From Sterolibacterium sp. (GTDB lineage Bacteria > Pseudomonadota > Gammaproteobacteria > Burkholderiales > Rhodocyclaceae), in contig JAHRWT010000035.1 of the NCBI GenBank assembly GCA_019105045.1, forward strand, positions 1 through 33,485: a stretch of 33,485 bases of DNA, written 5' to 3'. Made by a program: the position numbers and the translations under genes. The notes below the pieces were generated by a model that saw only the letters and a list, made by a program, of their open reading frames with translations, did not search any database and was not told the origin of the DNA. Shown here one piece after another: positions 1-10,425 of the stretch (positions within the stretch are counted from its first letter, which is position 1; every line of letters starts with the position of its first letter).

Positions 1-511
1 CACCGTGCTGCTTGGCGATGTTGTTGATGAGCTCCATCATGTTCACGGTCTTGCCCACGCCGGCACCACCGAACAGACCGACCTTGCCGCCCTTGGCGAA
101 CGGGCAGACCAGGTCGATCACCTTGATGCCGGTTTCCAGCAGTTCCTGGGAAGGCGCCAGTTCGTCGAACTTCGGGGCTTTCTGGTGGATGGAACGCAGA
201 CCTTCGGATTCGATCGGGCCGGCTTCGTCGATCGGCCGACCGAGCACGTCCATGATGCGCCCCAGAGTGGCTTTGCCCACAGGCACGGAAATCGGCTTGC
301 TGGTGTTTTGCACCATCATGCCGCGACGCAGACCGTCGGAAGAACCCAGTGCAATGGTACGTACCACGCCATCCCCCAGCTGCTGTTGCACTTCCAGCGT
401 CAGCTCACTACCTTCCATGGTCAGTGCGTCATAAACCTTGGGCATCTGGTTGCGCTGGAACTGGACGTCCACCACGGCGCCGATACACTGAACGATTTCA
501 CCTTGACTCAT
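1..511 (-). CDS. atpD: F1 ATP synthase beta subunit, partial (3' end off the window)
   Basis: This is the N-terminal 170 residues of the catalytic beta subunit of the F1 sector, which binds and makes ATP on the cytoplasmic face of the membrane. The reading frame stays open to base 1, so the gene continues off the left edge. The protein begins [18 protein letters not shown], the typical beta-barrel start, and carries the Walker A P-loop GGAGVGKT at residues 148-155 (bases 47-70). The ATG at 509-511 is preceded by a GGGGA-like ribosome binding site. It lies 47 bases downstream of atpG, in the normal operon order; atpC would be expected next. Identification is secure; only the start can be described. 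Confidence 0.97.
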   Translation of the reverse strand, partial: MSQGEIVQCIGAVVDVQFQRNQMPKVYDALTMEGSELTLEVQQQLGDGVVRTIALGSSDGLRRGMMVQNTSKPISVPVGKATLGRIMDVLGRPIDEAGPIESEGLRSIHQKAPKFDELAPSQELLETGIKVIDLVCPFAKGGKVGLFGGAGVGKTVNMMELINNIAKQHG

Positions 512-558
512 CGTCATTCCCCAAAAAACAATAGTTCGTTAATCAATGCTTGCGGTCA

Positions 559-1428
559 TCAGACCGCGGCGGCGCCACCGACGATTTCCGAGATTTCCTT
601 GGTAATCGCTGCCTGGCGCGTCTTGTTGTAGATCAGTTGCAATTCGTCGATGACATTGCCCGCATTGTCGGAAGCAGCCTTCATCGCCACCATCCGCGCG
701 GATTGCTCGGAGGCCATGTTCTCAGCCACGGCTTGATAGACCAGGGCTTCGATGTAGCGCAGCAGCAGTTCGTCGATCACGGTCTGGCTGTCCGGCTCAT
801 ACAGGTAGTCCCAGCTGTGCCGCTGTTCGGTTTCCAGCCGGTCGGCGGTCAGCGGCAGCAGTTGCTCGATCACGGCTTCCTGCTTCATGGTGTTGATGAA
901 GCGGGTGTAGGCGATATAGACCATGTCAAGCTCGCCTGCCTGGAAAGCATCGAGAATGACTTTCACTGGGCCGATCAGCTTTTCCAGATGCGGCGTATCA
1001 CCCAGCCCGGTCACATTGGACACAACCTTGGCACCGAGACGCTGCATGAAACCCAGACCCTTGTTGCCGATGGTGCATACACGGATTTCGCTGACGCCAT
1101 TGCCTTCCAGCTCACGCATACGGTTGAGCGACTGACGCAGGATATTGGTATTGAGACCGCCACACAGCCCTTTGTCGGTGGTCACCACGATCAGGCCGGC
1201 GCGCTTGACTTGCGTCGGGTTGGTCAGAAAGGGGTGCTGGTATTCCGAATTGGCGCGTGCCAGATTGGCCGCAATGCAACGCACCTTTTCACCATAGGGG
1301 CGGGCAGCCTGCATACGCTCCTGCGCCTTGCGCATCTTCGAGGCCGCCACCATCTCCATGGCTTTGGTGATCTTGCGCGTATTTTGTACGCTCTTGATCT
1401 TGTTACGTATTTCCTTGCCGCTCGGCAT
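559..1428 (-). CDS. atpG: F1 ATP synthase gamma subunit
   Basis: This 289-residue protein is the central rotor shaft of F1, linking the c-ring to the alpha3beta3 head. The N-terminal helix is diagnostic ([20 protein letters not shown], followed by [16 protein letters not shown]), and the C-terminal helix ends with the conserved run [20 protein letters not shown], which forms the coiled coil with the N-terminus. Length matches the family (about 285-290). It sits between atpA (38-base gap) and atpD (47-base gap) in the standard order. Nothing unusual is visible. Confidence 0.97.
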   Translation of the reverse strand: MPSGKEIRNKIKSVQNTRKITKAMEMVAASKMRKAQERMQAARPYGEKVRCIAANLARANSEYQHPFLTNPTQVKRAGLIVVTTDKGLCGGLNTNILRQSLNRMRELEGNGVSEIRVCTIGNKGLGFMQRLGAKVVSNVTGLGDTPHLEKLIGPVKVILDAFQAGELDMVYIAYTRFINTMKQEAVIEQLLPLTADRLETEQRHSWDYLYEPDSQTVIDELLLRYIEALVYQAVAENMASEQSARMVAMKAASDNAGNVIDELQLIYNKTRQAAITKEISEIVGGAAAV

Positions 1429-1466
1429 GGTCCACTCCTGCCACTAAGGCCTGATCAGATTACAGA

Positions 1467-3005
1467 TTACGCCCAGGTTTTCTTGAAGTCCGCGATTGCT
1501 GCCGCCAGTGCCTTGTCAGCATCATCATCAAGGTTCTGGGTGGTTTCGATCTTGTCCATCAATGCGGCCTGATTCTGCTTCAGGTAGGACAGCAGGGCGG
1601 CTTCGAAAGCCAGACCACGGCTGACGTCGAGATCGTCGTAATAGCCCTTGTCCACCGCATACAGGGTGATGGCCATTTCGCAGACGCTCATTGGCGAGTA
1701 CTGCGCCTGCTTCATCAGCTCGGTCACCATGCGGCCGCGCTCCAGTTGCTTGCGGGTGGCTTCGTCCAGGTCAGAAGCAAACTGGGCAAAGGCCGCCAGC
1801 TCGCGGAACTGGGCCAGTGCCAGACGCACGCCGCCACCGAGCTTCTTGATGACCTTGGTCTGCGCCGCACCACCCACACGAGAAACCGAGATACCGGCGT
1901 TGATGGCCGGACGGATACCGGCGTTGAACAAGTCGGTTTCCAGGAAGATCTGGCCGTCGGTAATCGAGATCACGTTGGTCGGCACAAACGCAGTGACGTC
2001 ACCTGCCTGGGTTTCGATGATGGGCAGTGCAGTCAGAGAACCGGTCTTGCCCTTGACTTCACCGTTGGTGAATTTCTCGACGTAATCTTCGTTGACGCGA
2101 GCAGCCCGCTCCAGCAGACGGCTGTGCAGATAGAACACGTCACCGGGGTAGGCTTCACGACCGGGCGGACGGCGCAGCAGCAGCGAAACCTGGCGATAGG
2201 CCCAGGCCTGCTTGGTCAAGTCGTCATAAATGATCAGGGCATCCTGACCACGGTCGCGGAAGTATTCGCCCATGGTGCAACCCGAATAAGGCGCCAGGAA
2301 CTGCATGGCGGCCGATTCGGAAGCGGTGGCGGCGACGATGATGGTGTAATCCATCGCGCCGGCTTCGGTCAGCTTGCGCACCACGTTGGCCACGGTCGAG
2401 GCTTTCTGACCAATCGCCACATACACGCAGAAGATGCCCTTGCCCTTCTGGTTGATGATGGCATCGACGGCCACAGCGGTCTTGCCAGTCTGGCGGTCAC
2501 CGATGATCAGCTCGCGCTGGCCACGGCCGATCGGCACCATGGCGTCGATGGCCTTCAGGCCCGTTTGCACTGGCTGGTCAACCGATTTGCGCCAGATCAC
2601 GCCCGGGGCCACTTTTTCGATGTGGTCGGTGAGCTTGGCATTGATCGGGCCCTTGCCGTCGATGGGTTCGCCCAGGGCGTTCACAACGCGACCGAGCAGT
2701 TCCGGACCGATCGGCACTTCGAGAATGCGGCCGGTACATTTGACCGTATCGCCTTCGGAGATGTGCTCGTATTCGCCCAGGATCACGGCGCCGACGGAGT
2801 CACGCTCGAGGTTGAGCGCCAGACCGAAGGTGTTGCCGGGGAATTCCAGCATTTCGCCCTGCATCACGTCGGCCAGACCGTGAATACGGCAGATGCCGTC
2901 GGTCACCGAAACCACGGTGCCTTCGGTCTTGGCCTGTGCCGCCAGGTCCAGATTCTGGATCTGGCTTTTGATCAGATCGCTGATTTCAGACGGATTGAGA
3001 TTCAT
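1467..3005 (-). CDS. atpA: F1 ATP synthase alpha subunit
   Basis: This 512-residue non-catalytic nucleotide-binding subunit alternates with beta in the F1 head. The Walker A motif GDRQTGKT is at residues 169-176, and the family signature [17 protein letters not shown] occurs in the C-terminal half. I chose the ATG at 3003-3005 ([16 protein letters not shown]), because it is preceded by a clean AGGAG seven bases upstream and matches the usual family start. An in-frame upstream extension of 26 codons into atpH is possible on paper but unlikely. atpH lies 10 bases upstream. Confidence 0.97.
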   Translation of the reverse strand: MNLNPSEISDLIKSQIQNLDLAAQAKTEGTVVSVTDGICRIHGLADVMQGEMLEFPGNTFGLALNLERDSVGAVILGEYEHISEGDTVKCTGRILEVPIGPELLGRVVNALGEPIDGKGPINAKLTDHIEKVAPGVIWRKSVDQPVQTGLKAIDAMVPIGRGQRELIIGDRQTGKTAVAVDAIINQKGKGIFCVYVAIGQKASTVANVVRKLTEAGAMDYTIIVAATASESAAMQFLAPYSGCTMGEYFRDRGQDALIIYDDLTKQAWAYRQVSLLLRRPPGREAYPGDVFYLHSRLLERAARVNEDYVEKFTNGEVKGKTGSLTALPIIETQAGDVTAFVPTNVISITDGQIFLETDLFNAGIRPAINAGISVSRVGGAAQTKVIKKLGGGVRLALAQFRELAAFAQFASDLDEATRKQLERGRMVTELMKQAQYSPMSVCEMAITLYAVDKGYYDDLDVSRGLAFEAALLSYLKQNQAALMDKIETTQNLDDDADKALAAAIADFKKTWA

Positions 3006-3015
3006 TGAAAAACTC

Positions 3016-3558
3016 CTAATTCTGTAGCGCAGTCGCCATGGCAGCGAGTTTGCCGCGCACCGAAGCGTCGATGACCTGGTCACCCACGGTAATGCGCACG
3101 CCGCCGATCAATTCAGGATCAACCTGGACGGTTGCCTCGATCTTGCAGGCAAAGCGGCGCTCTAGATCGGCCACGAGTTGTTGTTGGGTTGCTGTTTCAA
3201 TCGGGAAAGCGGAATCGATCAGGGCCTGCTTGCTGCCTTCATGTTCATTTTTGTAGGTCATGAACAGATCACGGATTTCCGGCAGCACGGTCAGGCGGTC
3301 GTTATCGACCAGTACCTTGACGAAATTCTGCTGCTCGGCATCCAGCGTCTTGCCGCAGACGCCAAGAAACAACTGCGTCAGCTGGCTGGGCAACAGCCGG
3401 GGGTCATCGATGCAGGGCTGCATATCCGCATGCACGGCGATGTCAGCCATACGTTCCAGCGCACGGGCCCAGGCAGCCAGTGCGCTCCCACCCTGTTCGC
3501 GAGCCAGCTGGAAAGCTGCCTCGGCATAGGGTCGTGCAATGGTGACGTTCTCAGCCAT
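3016..3558 (-). CDS. atpH: F1 ATP synthase delta subunit
   Basis: This 180-residue protein is the peripheral-stalk subunit that clamps the top of F1 to the b subunits. It starts [19 protein letters not shown], the typical delta N-terminus with the ARPYA motif, and ends with the conserved C-terminal section [20 protein letters not shown]. Length is as expected for the family (about 175-180). It lies 6 bases after atpF and 10 bases before atpA, so it is surely co-transcribed with them. Confidence 0.96.
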   Translation of the reverse strand: MAENVTIARPYAEAAFQLAREQGGSALAAWARALERMADIAVHADMQPCIDDPRLLPSQLTQLFLGVCGKTLDAEQQNFVKVLVDNDRLTVLPEIRDLFMTYKNEHEGSKQALIDSAFPIETATQQQLVADLERRFACKIEATVQVDPELIGGVRITVGDQVIDASVRGKLAAMATALQN

Positions 3559-3564
3559 GGCAGA

Positions 3565-4035
3565 TCAAAGCTCCGACTTCAGATTGTTCAGCAGATCGGC
3601 ATGGGCCTGGGCATCCACTTCACGACGCAGGATGCGCTCGGCACCGGCCACGGCCAGCAGGGCAACCTGCTCACGCAAGGCTTCCTTGGCACGTTGGGCG
3701 GCCACGCCGGCTTCGGCTTCAGCGGCCTCGCGTGCCTGGGTGATGATGCGCGCGGCTTCAGCGCGGGCTTCCTCAACCAGCTGGGCGCCTTGCTTTTCAG
3801 CACCGGCACGCACGTCAGTCGCCGATTCACGCGCTTTGCGAATCTCTTCGACGACCTTTTTCTCGGCATTGACCAAGTCGGTCTTGGCCTTGTCTGCGGC
3901 CGCAAGCCCGTCGGCGATCTTCTGCGCGCGCTCGTCGAGTGCTTTCATGATGGGTGGCCACACGAACTTCATGGTGAACCACGCCAGGATGAAGAACACG
4001 CCGATCTGGGCGAACAGGGTTGCGTTCAGATTCAC
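3565..4035 (-). CDS. atpF: Fo ATP synthase b subunit
   Basis: This 156-residue protein is the peripheral-stalk b subunit. A single N-terminal membrane helix (about residues 5-27, [20 protein letters not shown] onward) is followed by [21 protein letters not shown], the classic b-subunit junction. A long charged Ala/Glu/Lys/Arg-rich helix that dimerises as a coiled coil then runs to the C-terminus. Length equals the Escherichia coli protein. It is preceded by atpE (44-base gap) and followed by atpH after 6 bases. There is one b gene, not the b/b' pair of alphaproteobacteria and photosynthetic lineages. Confidence 0.96.
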   Translation of the reverse strand: MNLNATLFAQIGVFFILAWFTMKFVWPPIMKALDERAQKIADGLAAADKAKTDLVNAEKKVVEEIRKARESATDVRAGAEKQGAQLVEEARAEAARIITQAREAAEAEAGVAAQRAKEALREQVALLAVAGAERILRREVDAQAHADLLNNLKSEL

Positions 4036-4079
4036 GGTAATCGCTCCTTAAGCGGTTTCAACTATGGGCTGGGAGTCAA

Positions 4080-5247
<1,168 letters not shown>

Positions 5248-5592
5248 TCAGGACTTCAACAAGAATGCAAATAAATTAGCCTTGAGCGCTGCCAACAGCC
5301 CGATCAACAAAGACCACCAGAGCAAATCGACATACCACTGTTGCACGGCCACCAAAATTCCTATCGTTGCGACAATCTTGCCGAACTCGCCGACAAAAAA
5401 ACTGACGCCACTGGCGCGACCCGTACTGGTCGCAATTTTCAATCGCACGACAAAAACCAGGTTGGGCAGCATGTAGGCCAGACCACCGAACAAGGCTGAA
5501 AGACCGCCTCTCGTTCCTGCCAGCAAGCCACCCAAACCGGCTGCCAGCAAGGTTGCCGCAATCTGTAGCAGTAGCGTCCTGTGCATCGTCAC
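5248..5592 (-). CDS. atpI: ATP synthase subunit I (AtpI family)
   Basis: This small (112-114 residue) membrane protein has about four hydrophobic segments, typical of the AtpI/subunit I proteins encoded first in proteobacterial atp operons. AtpI is not part of the final enzyme; in other bacteria it is reported to help c-ring assembly or magnesium supply. The N-terminus reads MTMHRTLLLQIAATLLAAGL. Translation could start at GTG (5592) or, two codons later, at ATG (5586); the sequence does not decide. A strong promoter lies about 50 bases upstream, so this is the first gene of the atp transcript. Confidence 0.9.
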   Translation of the reverse strand: MTMHRTLLLQIAATLLAAGLGGLLAGTRGGLSALFGGLAYMLPNLVFVVRLKIATSTGRASGVSFFVGEFGKIVATIGILVAVQQWYVDLLWWSLLIGLLAALKANLFAFLLKS

Positions 5593-5639
5593 CGCGCCAC
5601 GGCACCCCGCGCTGAATCCATTCGTGCGAAAAACCCGGC

Positions 5640-5668
5640 ATTATAGGGATATGTTCCGGATTAGTCAA
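5640..5668 (-). promoter_or_regulatory. Sigma70-like promoter of the atp operon
   Basis: On the minus strand, TTGACT (5663-5668) and TATAAT (5640-5645) are separated by exactly 17 bases. The -10 box is a perfect consensus and the -35 box matches five of six. Transcription would start near 5633, giving a leader of about 40 bases to atpI. This is the strongest promoter-like site I found in the atp/par region, and it makes the ATP synthase genes independent of parB. Confidence 0.85.
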
Positions 5669-5741
5669 AGTTTTTTCTGTCCGACCCGGTTGTGGAAGGA
5701 TATTCCACCCGCCGTTGCCTTTCTGTCAGCCTCTGTCACGC

Positions 5742-6656
5742 TCACGACCCGGCGTTTTCGTCTGCCGCATGCCGGTGCAAACGTTCGAGTATGCCGTCCA
5801 ATTGGTCCAGACTGTTGAAAGCAATGGTCAGCTTCCCGGCACCTTTTTTGTTGGTTTGCAGCTTGACGGCAGCGCCCAGGGTATCAGCCAGTTCTTCTTG
5901 CAGGCGCAGAGTGTCGCGGTCGGTTTTTTGATTCTGGTCGCTATTTTTGCCGGTGGGCGGCTGCAATTCGCGCTGTACCAGTTTTTCGGTTTCGCGCACG
6001 GAGAGGCGTTTATGCACCACCAATGCGGCCAGGCGCGCTTGATCGGGACCACTGAGGGGCAACAGGGCACGGGCATGGCCCATGTCGAGTTCGCCGGAAA
6101 ACAGGCATTCTTGCACCGGCTTGGCCAGATTCAGCAAGCGCAGCAGGTTAGAGGCCGCCGAGCGCGAACGGCCCACGGCATCGGCGGCCTGCTGGTGACT
6201 CATGCCGAATTCTTCGACCAGACGCAGGATGCCGGCGGCTTCTTCCAATGGATTGAGATCTTCGCGCTGGATGTTTTCGATCAGCGACATGGCCAGCGTG
6301 GCCTCATCGGGAATTTCGCGGATCAGCACCGGCACTTCGCTCATGCCCGCCAATTGGGCCGCCCGCCAGCGACGCTCGCCGGCGATGATTTCATAGTGTG
6401 CCTGGTTTGACTGCGGCTCTCCACCCCCTTTGCCCAGGGGCCGCACCAGGATGGGCTGCATGATGCCCTGGGCCTTGATCGAGGCCGCCAGTTCATTCAG
6501 TGAATCCGGATCCATACGCGTACGCGGCTGATAGCGGCCCGGCTGCAAACGGGTGACCGGCAGGCTGTCCTGCCGACTCACGGCCCCTTCCCCGCTGCTG
6601 ACATCCAGCAAGGCGCCCAGCCCCCGGCCGAGACCTTTTTTCTTCGTTGCATTCAT
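5742..6656 (-). CDS. parB: Chromosome partitioning protein ParB
   Basis: This 304-residue protein is the parS-binding CTPase clamp that loads at the origin and works with ParA to segregate chromosomes. The N-terminal LGRGLGALLD (about residues 9-18) is the ParA-activating region. The nucleotide-binding ParB domain has GERRWR at 93-98 and ENIQREDLNPLEEA at 127-140. A helix-turn-helix covers about 152-175 (MSHQQAADAVGRSRSAASN), and a C-terminal dimerisation domain follows. I chose the ATG at 6654-6656, preceded by AGAGGAAA; an ATG seven codons earlier lacks the family start. parA lies 38 bases upstream, and two parS sites occur in this window. Confidence 0.96.
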   Translation of the reverse strand: MNATKKKGLGRGLGALLDVSSGEGAVSRQDSLPVTRLQPGRYQPRTRMDPDSLNELAASIKAQGIMQPILVRPLGKGGGEPQSNQAHYEIIAGERRWRAAQLAGMSEVPVLIREIPDEATLAMSLIENIQREDLNPLEEAAGILRLVEEFGMSHQQAADAVGRSRSAASNLLRLLNLAKPVQECLFSGELDMGHARALLPLSGPDQARLAALVVHKRLSVRETEKLVQRELQPPTGKNSDQNQKTDRDTLRLQEELADTLGAAVKLQTNKKGAGKLTIAFNSLDQLDGILERLHRHAADENAGS

Positions 6657-6694
6657 ATTTTCTTTCCTCTCACACAAGCAATTGCCGGCTTGTT

Positions 6695-7459
6695 TTACAA
6701 AGTGTGCACACGCTCCAACATTTCATCGGCGAAGTCCAGATAAGCCTGGGCTCCCTTGGATGACTTGTCATACAACACACCGGGGATGCCATAACTGGGG
6801 GCTTCGGCCAGTCGCACATTGCGCGGCACGATGGTTTTGAAAACCTTGTCGCCAAAGTGCTGTTCCAGCTCGGCGGATACCTGGTGGCCCAAAGTGGCAC
6901 GGCCATCGAACATTACCCGCAACAGGCCGATCACTTTCAGATCGCGGTTGAGGTTGGCGTGCACTTTCTTGATGGTATTGACCAGATCGGACAGACCTTC
7001 CAGCGCGTAGTACTCGCACTGCATGGGGATGATCACGCCATGGGCGGCACACAGGCCGTTCAAAGTGAGCATGGACAGCGAAGGTGGGCAATCGATCAGC
7101 ACGAAATCGTAGTCATCGACATGGGCGGCCAGGGCATCCTTGAGCCGCATTTCACGCCGTTCCAGTTCGACCATTTCCACTTCGGCACCCGCCAGATCGC
7201 GATTGGCCGGCAGCACGTCATAACCGGCTTCGCAGCCAACACAGACCTCCTTCATGCCGGCCAGCCCCACCAGCAGGTGATAGACCGATTTTTCCAGCCC
7301 ACGCTTGTCGATGCCACTGCCCATGGTGGCATTGCCCTGGGGATCCAGATCAATCAGCAACGTGCGCTGGCCCCTGGCCGCCAGGGCGGCGGACAGATTG
7401 ACCGCCGTGGTGGTCTTGCCAACCCCACCTTTTTGATTGGCAATGGCAAATATGTGCAT
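6695..7459 (-). CDS. parA: Chromosome partitioning ATPase ParA
   Basis: This 254-residue Walker-type ATPase binds DNA non-specifically and forms the gradient that ParB-parS complexes follow. It opens MHIFAIANQKGGVGKTTTAV, with the deviant Walker A motif KGGVGKTT at residues 10-17. A second motif, DFVLIDCPPSLSMLTLNGL (about 116-134), is also typical of chromosomal ParA/Soj proteins. It lacks the N-terminal helix-turn-helix of plasmid type Ia ParA proteins, so a chromosomal role is clear. A GAGGAG ribosome binding site precedes the ATG. It follows rsmG by 75 bases and precedes parB by 38. Confidence 0.97.
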   Translation of the reverse strand: MHIFAIANQKGGVGKTTTAVNLSAALAARGQRTLLIDLDPQGNATMGSGIDKRGLEKSVYHLLVGLAGMKEVCVGCEAGYDVLPANRDLAGAEVEMVELERREMRLKDALAAHVDDYDFVLIDCPPSLSMLTLNGLCAAHGVIIPMQCEYYALEGLSDLVNTIKKVHANLNRDLKVIGLLRVMFDGRATLGHQVSAELEQHFGDKVFKTIVPRNVRLAEAPSYGIPGVLYDKSSKGAQAYLDFADEMLERVHTL

Positions 7460-7500
7460 GAAAACTCCTCTACGACGATGTATGACGATCCCTGCCTGAC

Positions 7501-7527
7501 CGGATCGGATCGGATCGAACCGGATCG
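7501..7527 (+). repeat. Short CGGAT repeat in the rsmG-parA spacer
   Basis: The pentamer CGGAT occurs at 7501, 7506 and 7511 in perfect tandem and again at 7521 after a 5-base interruption. It sits in the 75-base non-coding spacer between rsmG and parA (reads ATCCG on the coding strand). It may be only slippage-derived sequence; no function is evident. Confidence 0.5.
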
Positions 7528-7534
7528 TTTCGCT

Positions 7535-8209
7535 TCAACTGCTTGCTGCTTCGATACGCTTGATGACCACAAGATGGCGTTGCGCCACCAGCGTCGGCAC
7601 GACCAGGGGAAGACAACGCACCACCTGCCAGCCAGCCGGCAATTCAGCGATTTCATCCTGCGGCGCCAGCCCTTTCATGGCCAGCAGCGAACCCTCTGCC
7701 GTCAGCAGATGACCTGCCACACGAACGAACAGCGCGAGATCGGAAAACGCCCGGGAAACCACCGCATCAAAAAGTGAATCTGGCTTGTAGGCTTCCACAC
7801 GACCGCAGTGAACACTTACATTTTCCAATTTCAATTCAATCCTGGCCTGCTGCAGAAAGCTGGCTTTCTTCTGGTTGCTCTCGATCAGAGTGACCGCCAT
7901 CTGCGGTCGGGCAATGGCCAGCGGCAGCCCCGGCAGACCGGCGCCGCTGCCGACATCGGCCAGGCGCGTAGGCATTCCCAGATGCGGCAACACGCTCAAC
8001 GAATCCAGCAAATGATGCGTCACCATTTGCTGCGGCTGACGAATGGCGGTCAGATTGTAGACGCGATTCCATTTGTGAAGCAGCGCCAGATAGGTGGCCA
8101 GCTGCACCGCCATAGCCGCCTGCTGCCCGATACTGGCGACAGACTTTTCCGTATCAAGCTGCGTCAGACCGTGGCGTATCTGCGCCAGGAGCTCCTCACT
8201 GAAACTCAT
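7535..8209 (-). CDS. rsmG: 16S rRNA (guanine-527 N7) methyltransferase RsmG (GidB)
   Basis: This 224-residue S-adenosylmethionine-dependent enzyme methylates N7 of G527 in 16S rRNA; loss of it gives low-level streptomycin resistance in other bacteria. The SAM-binding glycine-rich loop [10 protein letters not shown] is at residues 85-94, preceded by the family motif RVYNLTAIR (49-57) and [11 protein letters not shown]. It overlaps the end of mnmG by 4 bases (ATGA), indicating translational coupling, in the classical gidA-gidB arrangement. Length is slightly above the E. coli protein (207). Confidence 0.96.
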   Translation of the reverse strand: MSFSEELLAQIRHGLTQLDTEKSVASIGQQAAMAVQLATYLALLHKWNRVYNLTAIRQPQQMVTHHLLDSLSVLPHLGMPTRLADVGSGAGLPGLPLAIARPQMAVTLIESNQKKASFLQQARIELKLENVSVHCGRVEAYKPDSLFDAVVSRAFSDLALFVRVAGHLLTAEGSLLAMKGLAPQDEIAELPAGWQVVRCLPLVVPTLVAQRHLVVIKRIEAASS

Positions 8210-10131
8210 GCCGCCGGCGCCTGTTGCCGTCTGCTGGCGGCATGACGCTTCAGATGCACCAGCAGGAGGGAAATGGCAGCCGGCGTCACGCCCTGGATGC
8301 GCGTCGCCTGACCCACGGTTTCCGGCCGGTGGCGATCCATCAACTGGCGCACTTCGATCGACAAGCCATGCACCCGCGTGTAATCAAGATCAGCAGGAAT
8401 CAGCAAGGTCTCACTGGCCTGATTGCGCGCCACTTCTTCTTTCTGGCGGTCGATATAGCCTTGATATTTCGCCTGAATTTCAACTTGCTCAATGACTTGC
8501 GCAGCAATCTCTGCCGGCATGACAGCCTGCCCGGCCTGCTCTGTTGCCAGCAACAAACCGGCCAGCTCGGCATGGCGCACCTGCGGGCGGCGCAGCAAAT
8601 CAAACAAGCGATATTCTCGCTCCACCGCTTGCCCCAAGACACGCTGAGCAGCCTCGGCATTGACCACCTTGGGATTCACCCAGGTATTTTTCAGGCGCTC
8701 GCACTCAACTGCAATGGCATCCCGCTTGCGGCAGTAGGCTTGCCAGCGCTGATCATCAACCAAACCCAGCTCACGGCCGATTTCCGTCAGCCGCAAATCG
8801 GCATTGTCTTCACGCAAGCTCAGGCGGTATTCAGCCCGACTGGTAAACATCCGGTAAGGCTCGCTGACACCACGCGTAATCAGATCATCAACCAGAACAC
8901 CCAGATAGGCTTGATCACGGCGCGGCCGCCAGGCTTCTTCACCTCTGACCTGACGTGCGGCATTCAGACCGGCCAGCAGCCCTTGGGCGGCAGCCTCTTC
9001 ATAACCTGTCGTACCGTTGATCTGCCCAGCAAAGAACAAGCCGTTGATGGATTTGGTTTCCAGCGTCGCCTTCAAATCACGCGGATCAAAATAATCATAT
9101 TCAATGGCATAACCGGGCCGCAGAATATGCGCCTGCGCCAAACCCGGCAGGCTGCGCACCAGCTCGATCTGCACATCAAACGGCAAACTGGTGGACACCC
9201 CTTGCGGATAGATTTCATGGGTGGTCAGCCCTTCCGGCTCCAAGAAAACCTGATGGCTGTCCTTGTCGGCAAAGCGATGGATCTTGTCTTCGATCGATGG
9301 GCAATAACGCGGCCCGATACCCTCGATACGGCCAGCAAACATTGGCGAACGATCCAGATTGGCGCGAATGATGTCGTGCGTGCGCTGATTGGTAGAGGTA
9401 ATCCAGCAAGGTACTTGGCGCGGATGCTGCTCTCGCCGACCCAGATAGGAAAATACCGGCACCGGGTCATCGCCCTGCTGTATCTGGCACACTGAGTAAT
9501 CAATCGTGCGCCCATCGATACGCGGCGGCGTACCGGTTTTCAAACGACCGGTCGGCAACTGCAATTCCCGCAAGCGCGCTGCCAGCGAAATCACCGGCGG
9601 ATCACCGGCCCGCCCGCCCGGATAATTACTCAGACCCACATGCACCAGGCCATTGAGAAAAGTCCCCACCGTCAAAATCACTGCTGGTGCTTCAATGCGA
9701 ATACCCAATTGAGTGACGACACCGACAACGCGATCGCCTTGCACAATCAGGTCATCCACCACCTGCTGGAACAAAGTCAAATTTGGCTGATCTTCCAGAA
9801 CCTGGCGAATAGCGGCTTTGTACAACAACCGATCCGCCTGCGCCCGCGTCGCCCGCACCGCCGATCCCTTGCCGGAATTAAGTGTGCGAAATTGAATTCC
9901 AGCCACATCCGTGGCCTGCGCCATGGCGCCGCCCAGCGCATCCACTTCCTTGACCAAATGCCCCTTGCCAATCCCACCTATCGACGGATTACAAGACATC
10001 TGCCCCAATGTTTCGATATTGTGGGTCAACAACAAAGTCTGCGCACCTGTACGCGCCGCAGCCAAAGCCGCCTCCGTACCGGCATGACCACCACCGACCA
10101 CAATCACATCAAAACCTTGGGGAAACTGCAT
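8206..10131 (-). CDS. mnmG: tRNA uridine-34 5-carboxymethylaminomethyl modification enzyme MnmG (GidA)
   Basis: This 641-residue FAD-dependent protein, together with MnmE, installs the carboxymethylaminomethyl group on the wobble uridine of several tRNAs. The FAD dinucleotide fold is at the very N-terminus ([20 protein letters not shown], residues 7-26). Further signatures are [20 protein letters not shown] and, near the middle, [21 protein letters not shown] chose the ATG at 10129-10131 because [12 protein letters not shown] matches the family start; a TTG three codons earlier is an alternative. Two parS sites and a probable promoter lie directly upstream. The partner mnmE is on the same strand, separated only by the HNH-type gene. 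Confidence 0.97.
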   Translation of the reverse strand: MQFPQGFDVIVVGGGHAGTEAALAAARTGAQTLLLTHNIETLGQMSCNPSIGGIGKGHLVKEVDALGGAMAQATDVAGIQFRTLNSGKGSAVRATRAQADRLLYKAAIRQVLEDQPNLTLFQQVVDDLIVQGDRVVGVVTQLGIRIEAPAVILTVGTFLNGLVHVGLSNYPGGRAGDPPVISLAARLRELQLPTGRLKTGTPPRIDGRTIDYSVCQIQQGDDPVPVFSYLGRREQHPRQVPCWITSTNQRTHDIIRANLDRSPMFAGRIEGIGPRYCPSIEDKIHRFADKDSHQVFLEPEGLTTHEIYPQGVSTSLPFDVQIELVRSLPGLAQAHILRPGYAIEYDYFDPRDLKATLETKSINGLFFAGQINGTTGYEEAAAQGLLAGLNAARQVRGEEAWRPRRDQAYLGVLVDDLITRGVSEPYRMFTSRAEYRLSLREDNADLRLTEIGRELGLVDDQRWQAYCRKRDAIAVECERLKNTWVNPKVVNAEAAQRVLGQAVEREYRLFDLLRRPQVRHAELAGLLLATEQAGQAVMPAEIAAQVIEQVEIQAKYQGYIDRQKEEVARNQASETLLIPADLDYTRVHGLSIEVRQLMDRHRPETVGQATRIQGVTPAAISLLLVHLKRHAASRRQQAPAA

Positions 10132-10176
10132 GATGGACAACCCAATTCAAACCAGACAAATCATCAAAGAGGCGCA

Positions 10177-10204
10177 ATGATACGCCAGCTTCAATCAAGC
10201 ACAA
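10177..10204 (-). promoter_or_regulatory. Possible promoter of mnmG
   Basis: On the minus strand TATCAT (10177-10182) could be a -10 box with TTGTGC (10199-10204) as a weak -35 at 16-base spacing, placing the start about 40 bases from mnmG. The first parS palindrome begins 2 bases beyond the -35, so ParB bound there could influence this promoter. The -35 match is weak. Confidence 0.4.
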
Positions 10205-10206
10205 AA

Positions 10207-10222
10207 TGTTTCACGTGAAACA
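10207..10222. promoter_or_regulatory. parS centromere site 1
   Basis: A perfect 16-base palindrome, TGTTTCACGTGAAACA, identical to the consensus chromosomal parS site bound by ParB. parA and parB are about 3-4 kb away on the same side of the origin. Confidence 0.96.
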
Positions 10223-10233
10223 CAGACCAAAAC

Positions 10234-10249
10234 TGTTTCACGTGAAACA
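10234..10249. promoter_or_regulatory. parS centromere site 2
   Basis: A second perfect copy of TGTTTCACGTGAAACA, 27 bases centre to centre from the first. The pair lies in the non-coding interval between mnmG and the HNH-type gene, about 7 kb from the putative oriC. ParB clamps loaded here would spread in both directions. Confidence 0.96.
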
Positions 10250-10425
10250 TCCAAGTATTTTTTGAATGATTGATAACTTTGGAAAATCTTTGCCTACAGA
10301 AGGACGGCACTGACTGTTTTCTTCACCCAATTCTGGGTGTTCGCATACGCCGATACCTTCGGCACAACCCTCTCGCTTTGCTGACTGTCGATGACGGCTT
10401 AATCAGGGCGAATTTTATATCGCCA
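10250..10425. other. Non-coding interval between parS and the HNH-type gene
   Basis: These 176 bases, together with the parS sites and mnmG leader, form a 294-base gene-free gap. I see two small hairpins, CACCCA/TGGGTG (10324-10339, 4-base loop) and GCCGA/TCGGC (10349-10363, 5-base loop). Neither is followed by a T-run on either strand, so they are not convincing terminators. No gene, tRNA or mobile-element end was recognised. Confidence 0.5.

Noticed and set aside
1746-3008. Long 420-codon open frame on the plus strand opposite atpA
   Set aside because: It is the complement of the well-conserved atpA coding region and has no recognisable protein features.
5692-5708. Hairpin GTGGAA/TTCCAC downstream of parB, considered as a terminator
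   Set aside because: On the transcribed strand it is not followed by a T-run; the stem is only 6 bases.
7501-7527. CGGAT repeats considered as iterons or a CRISPR-like array
   Set aside because: Units are only 5 bases with no spacers and too few copies.
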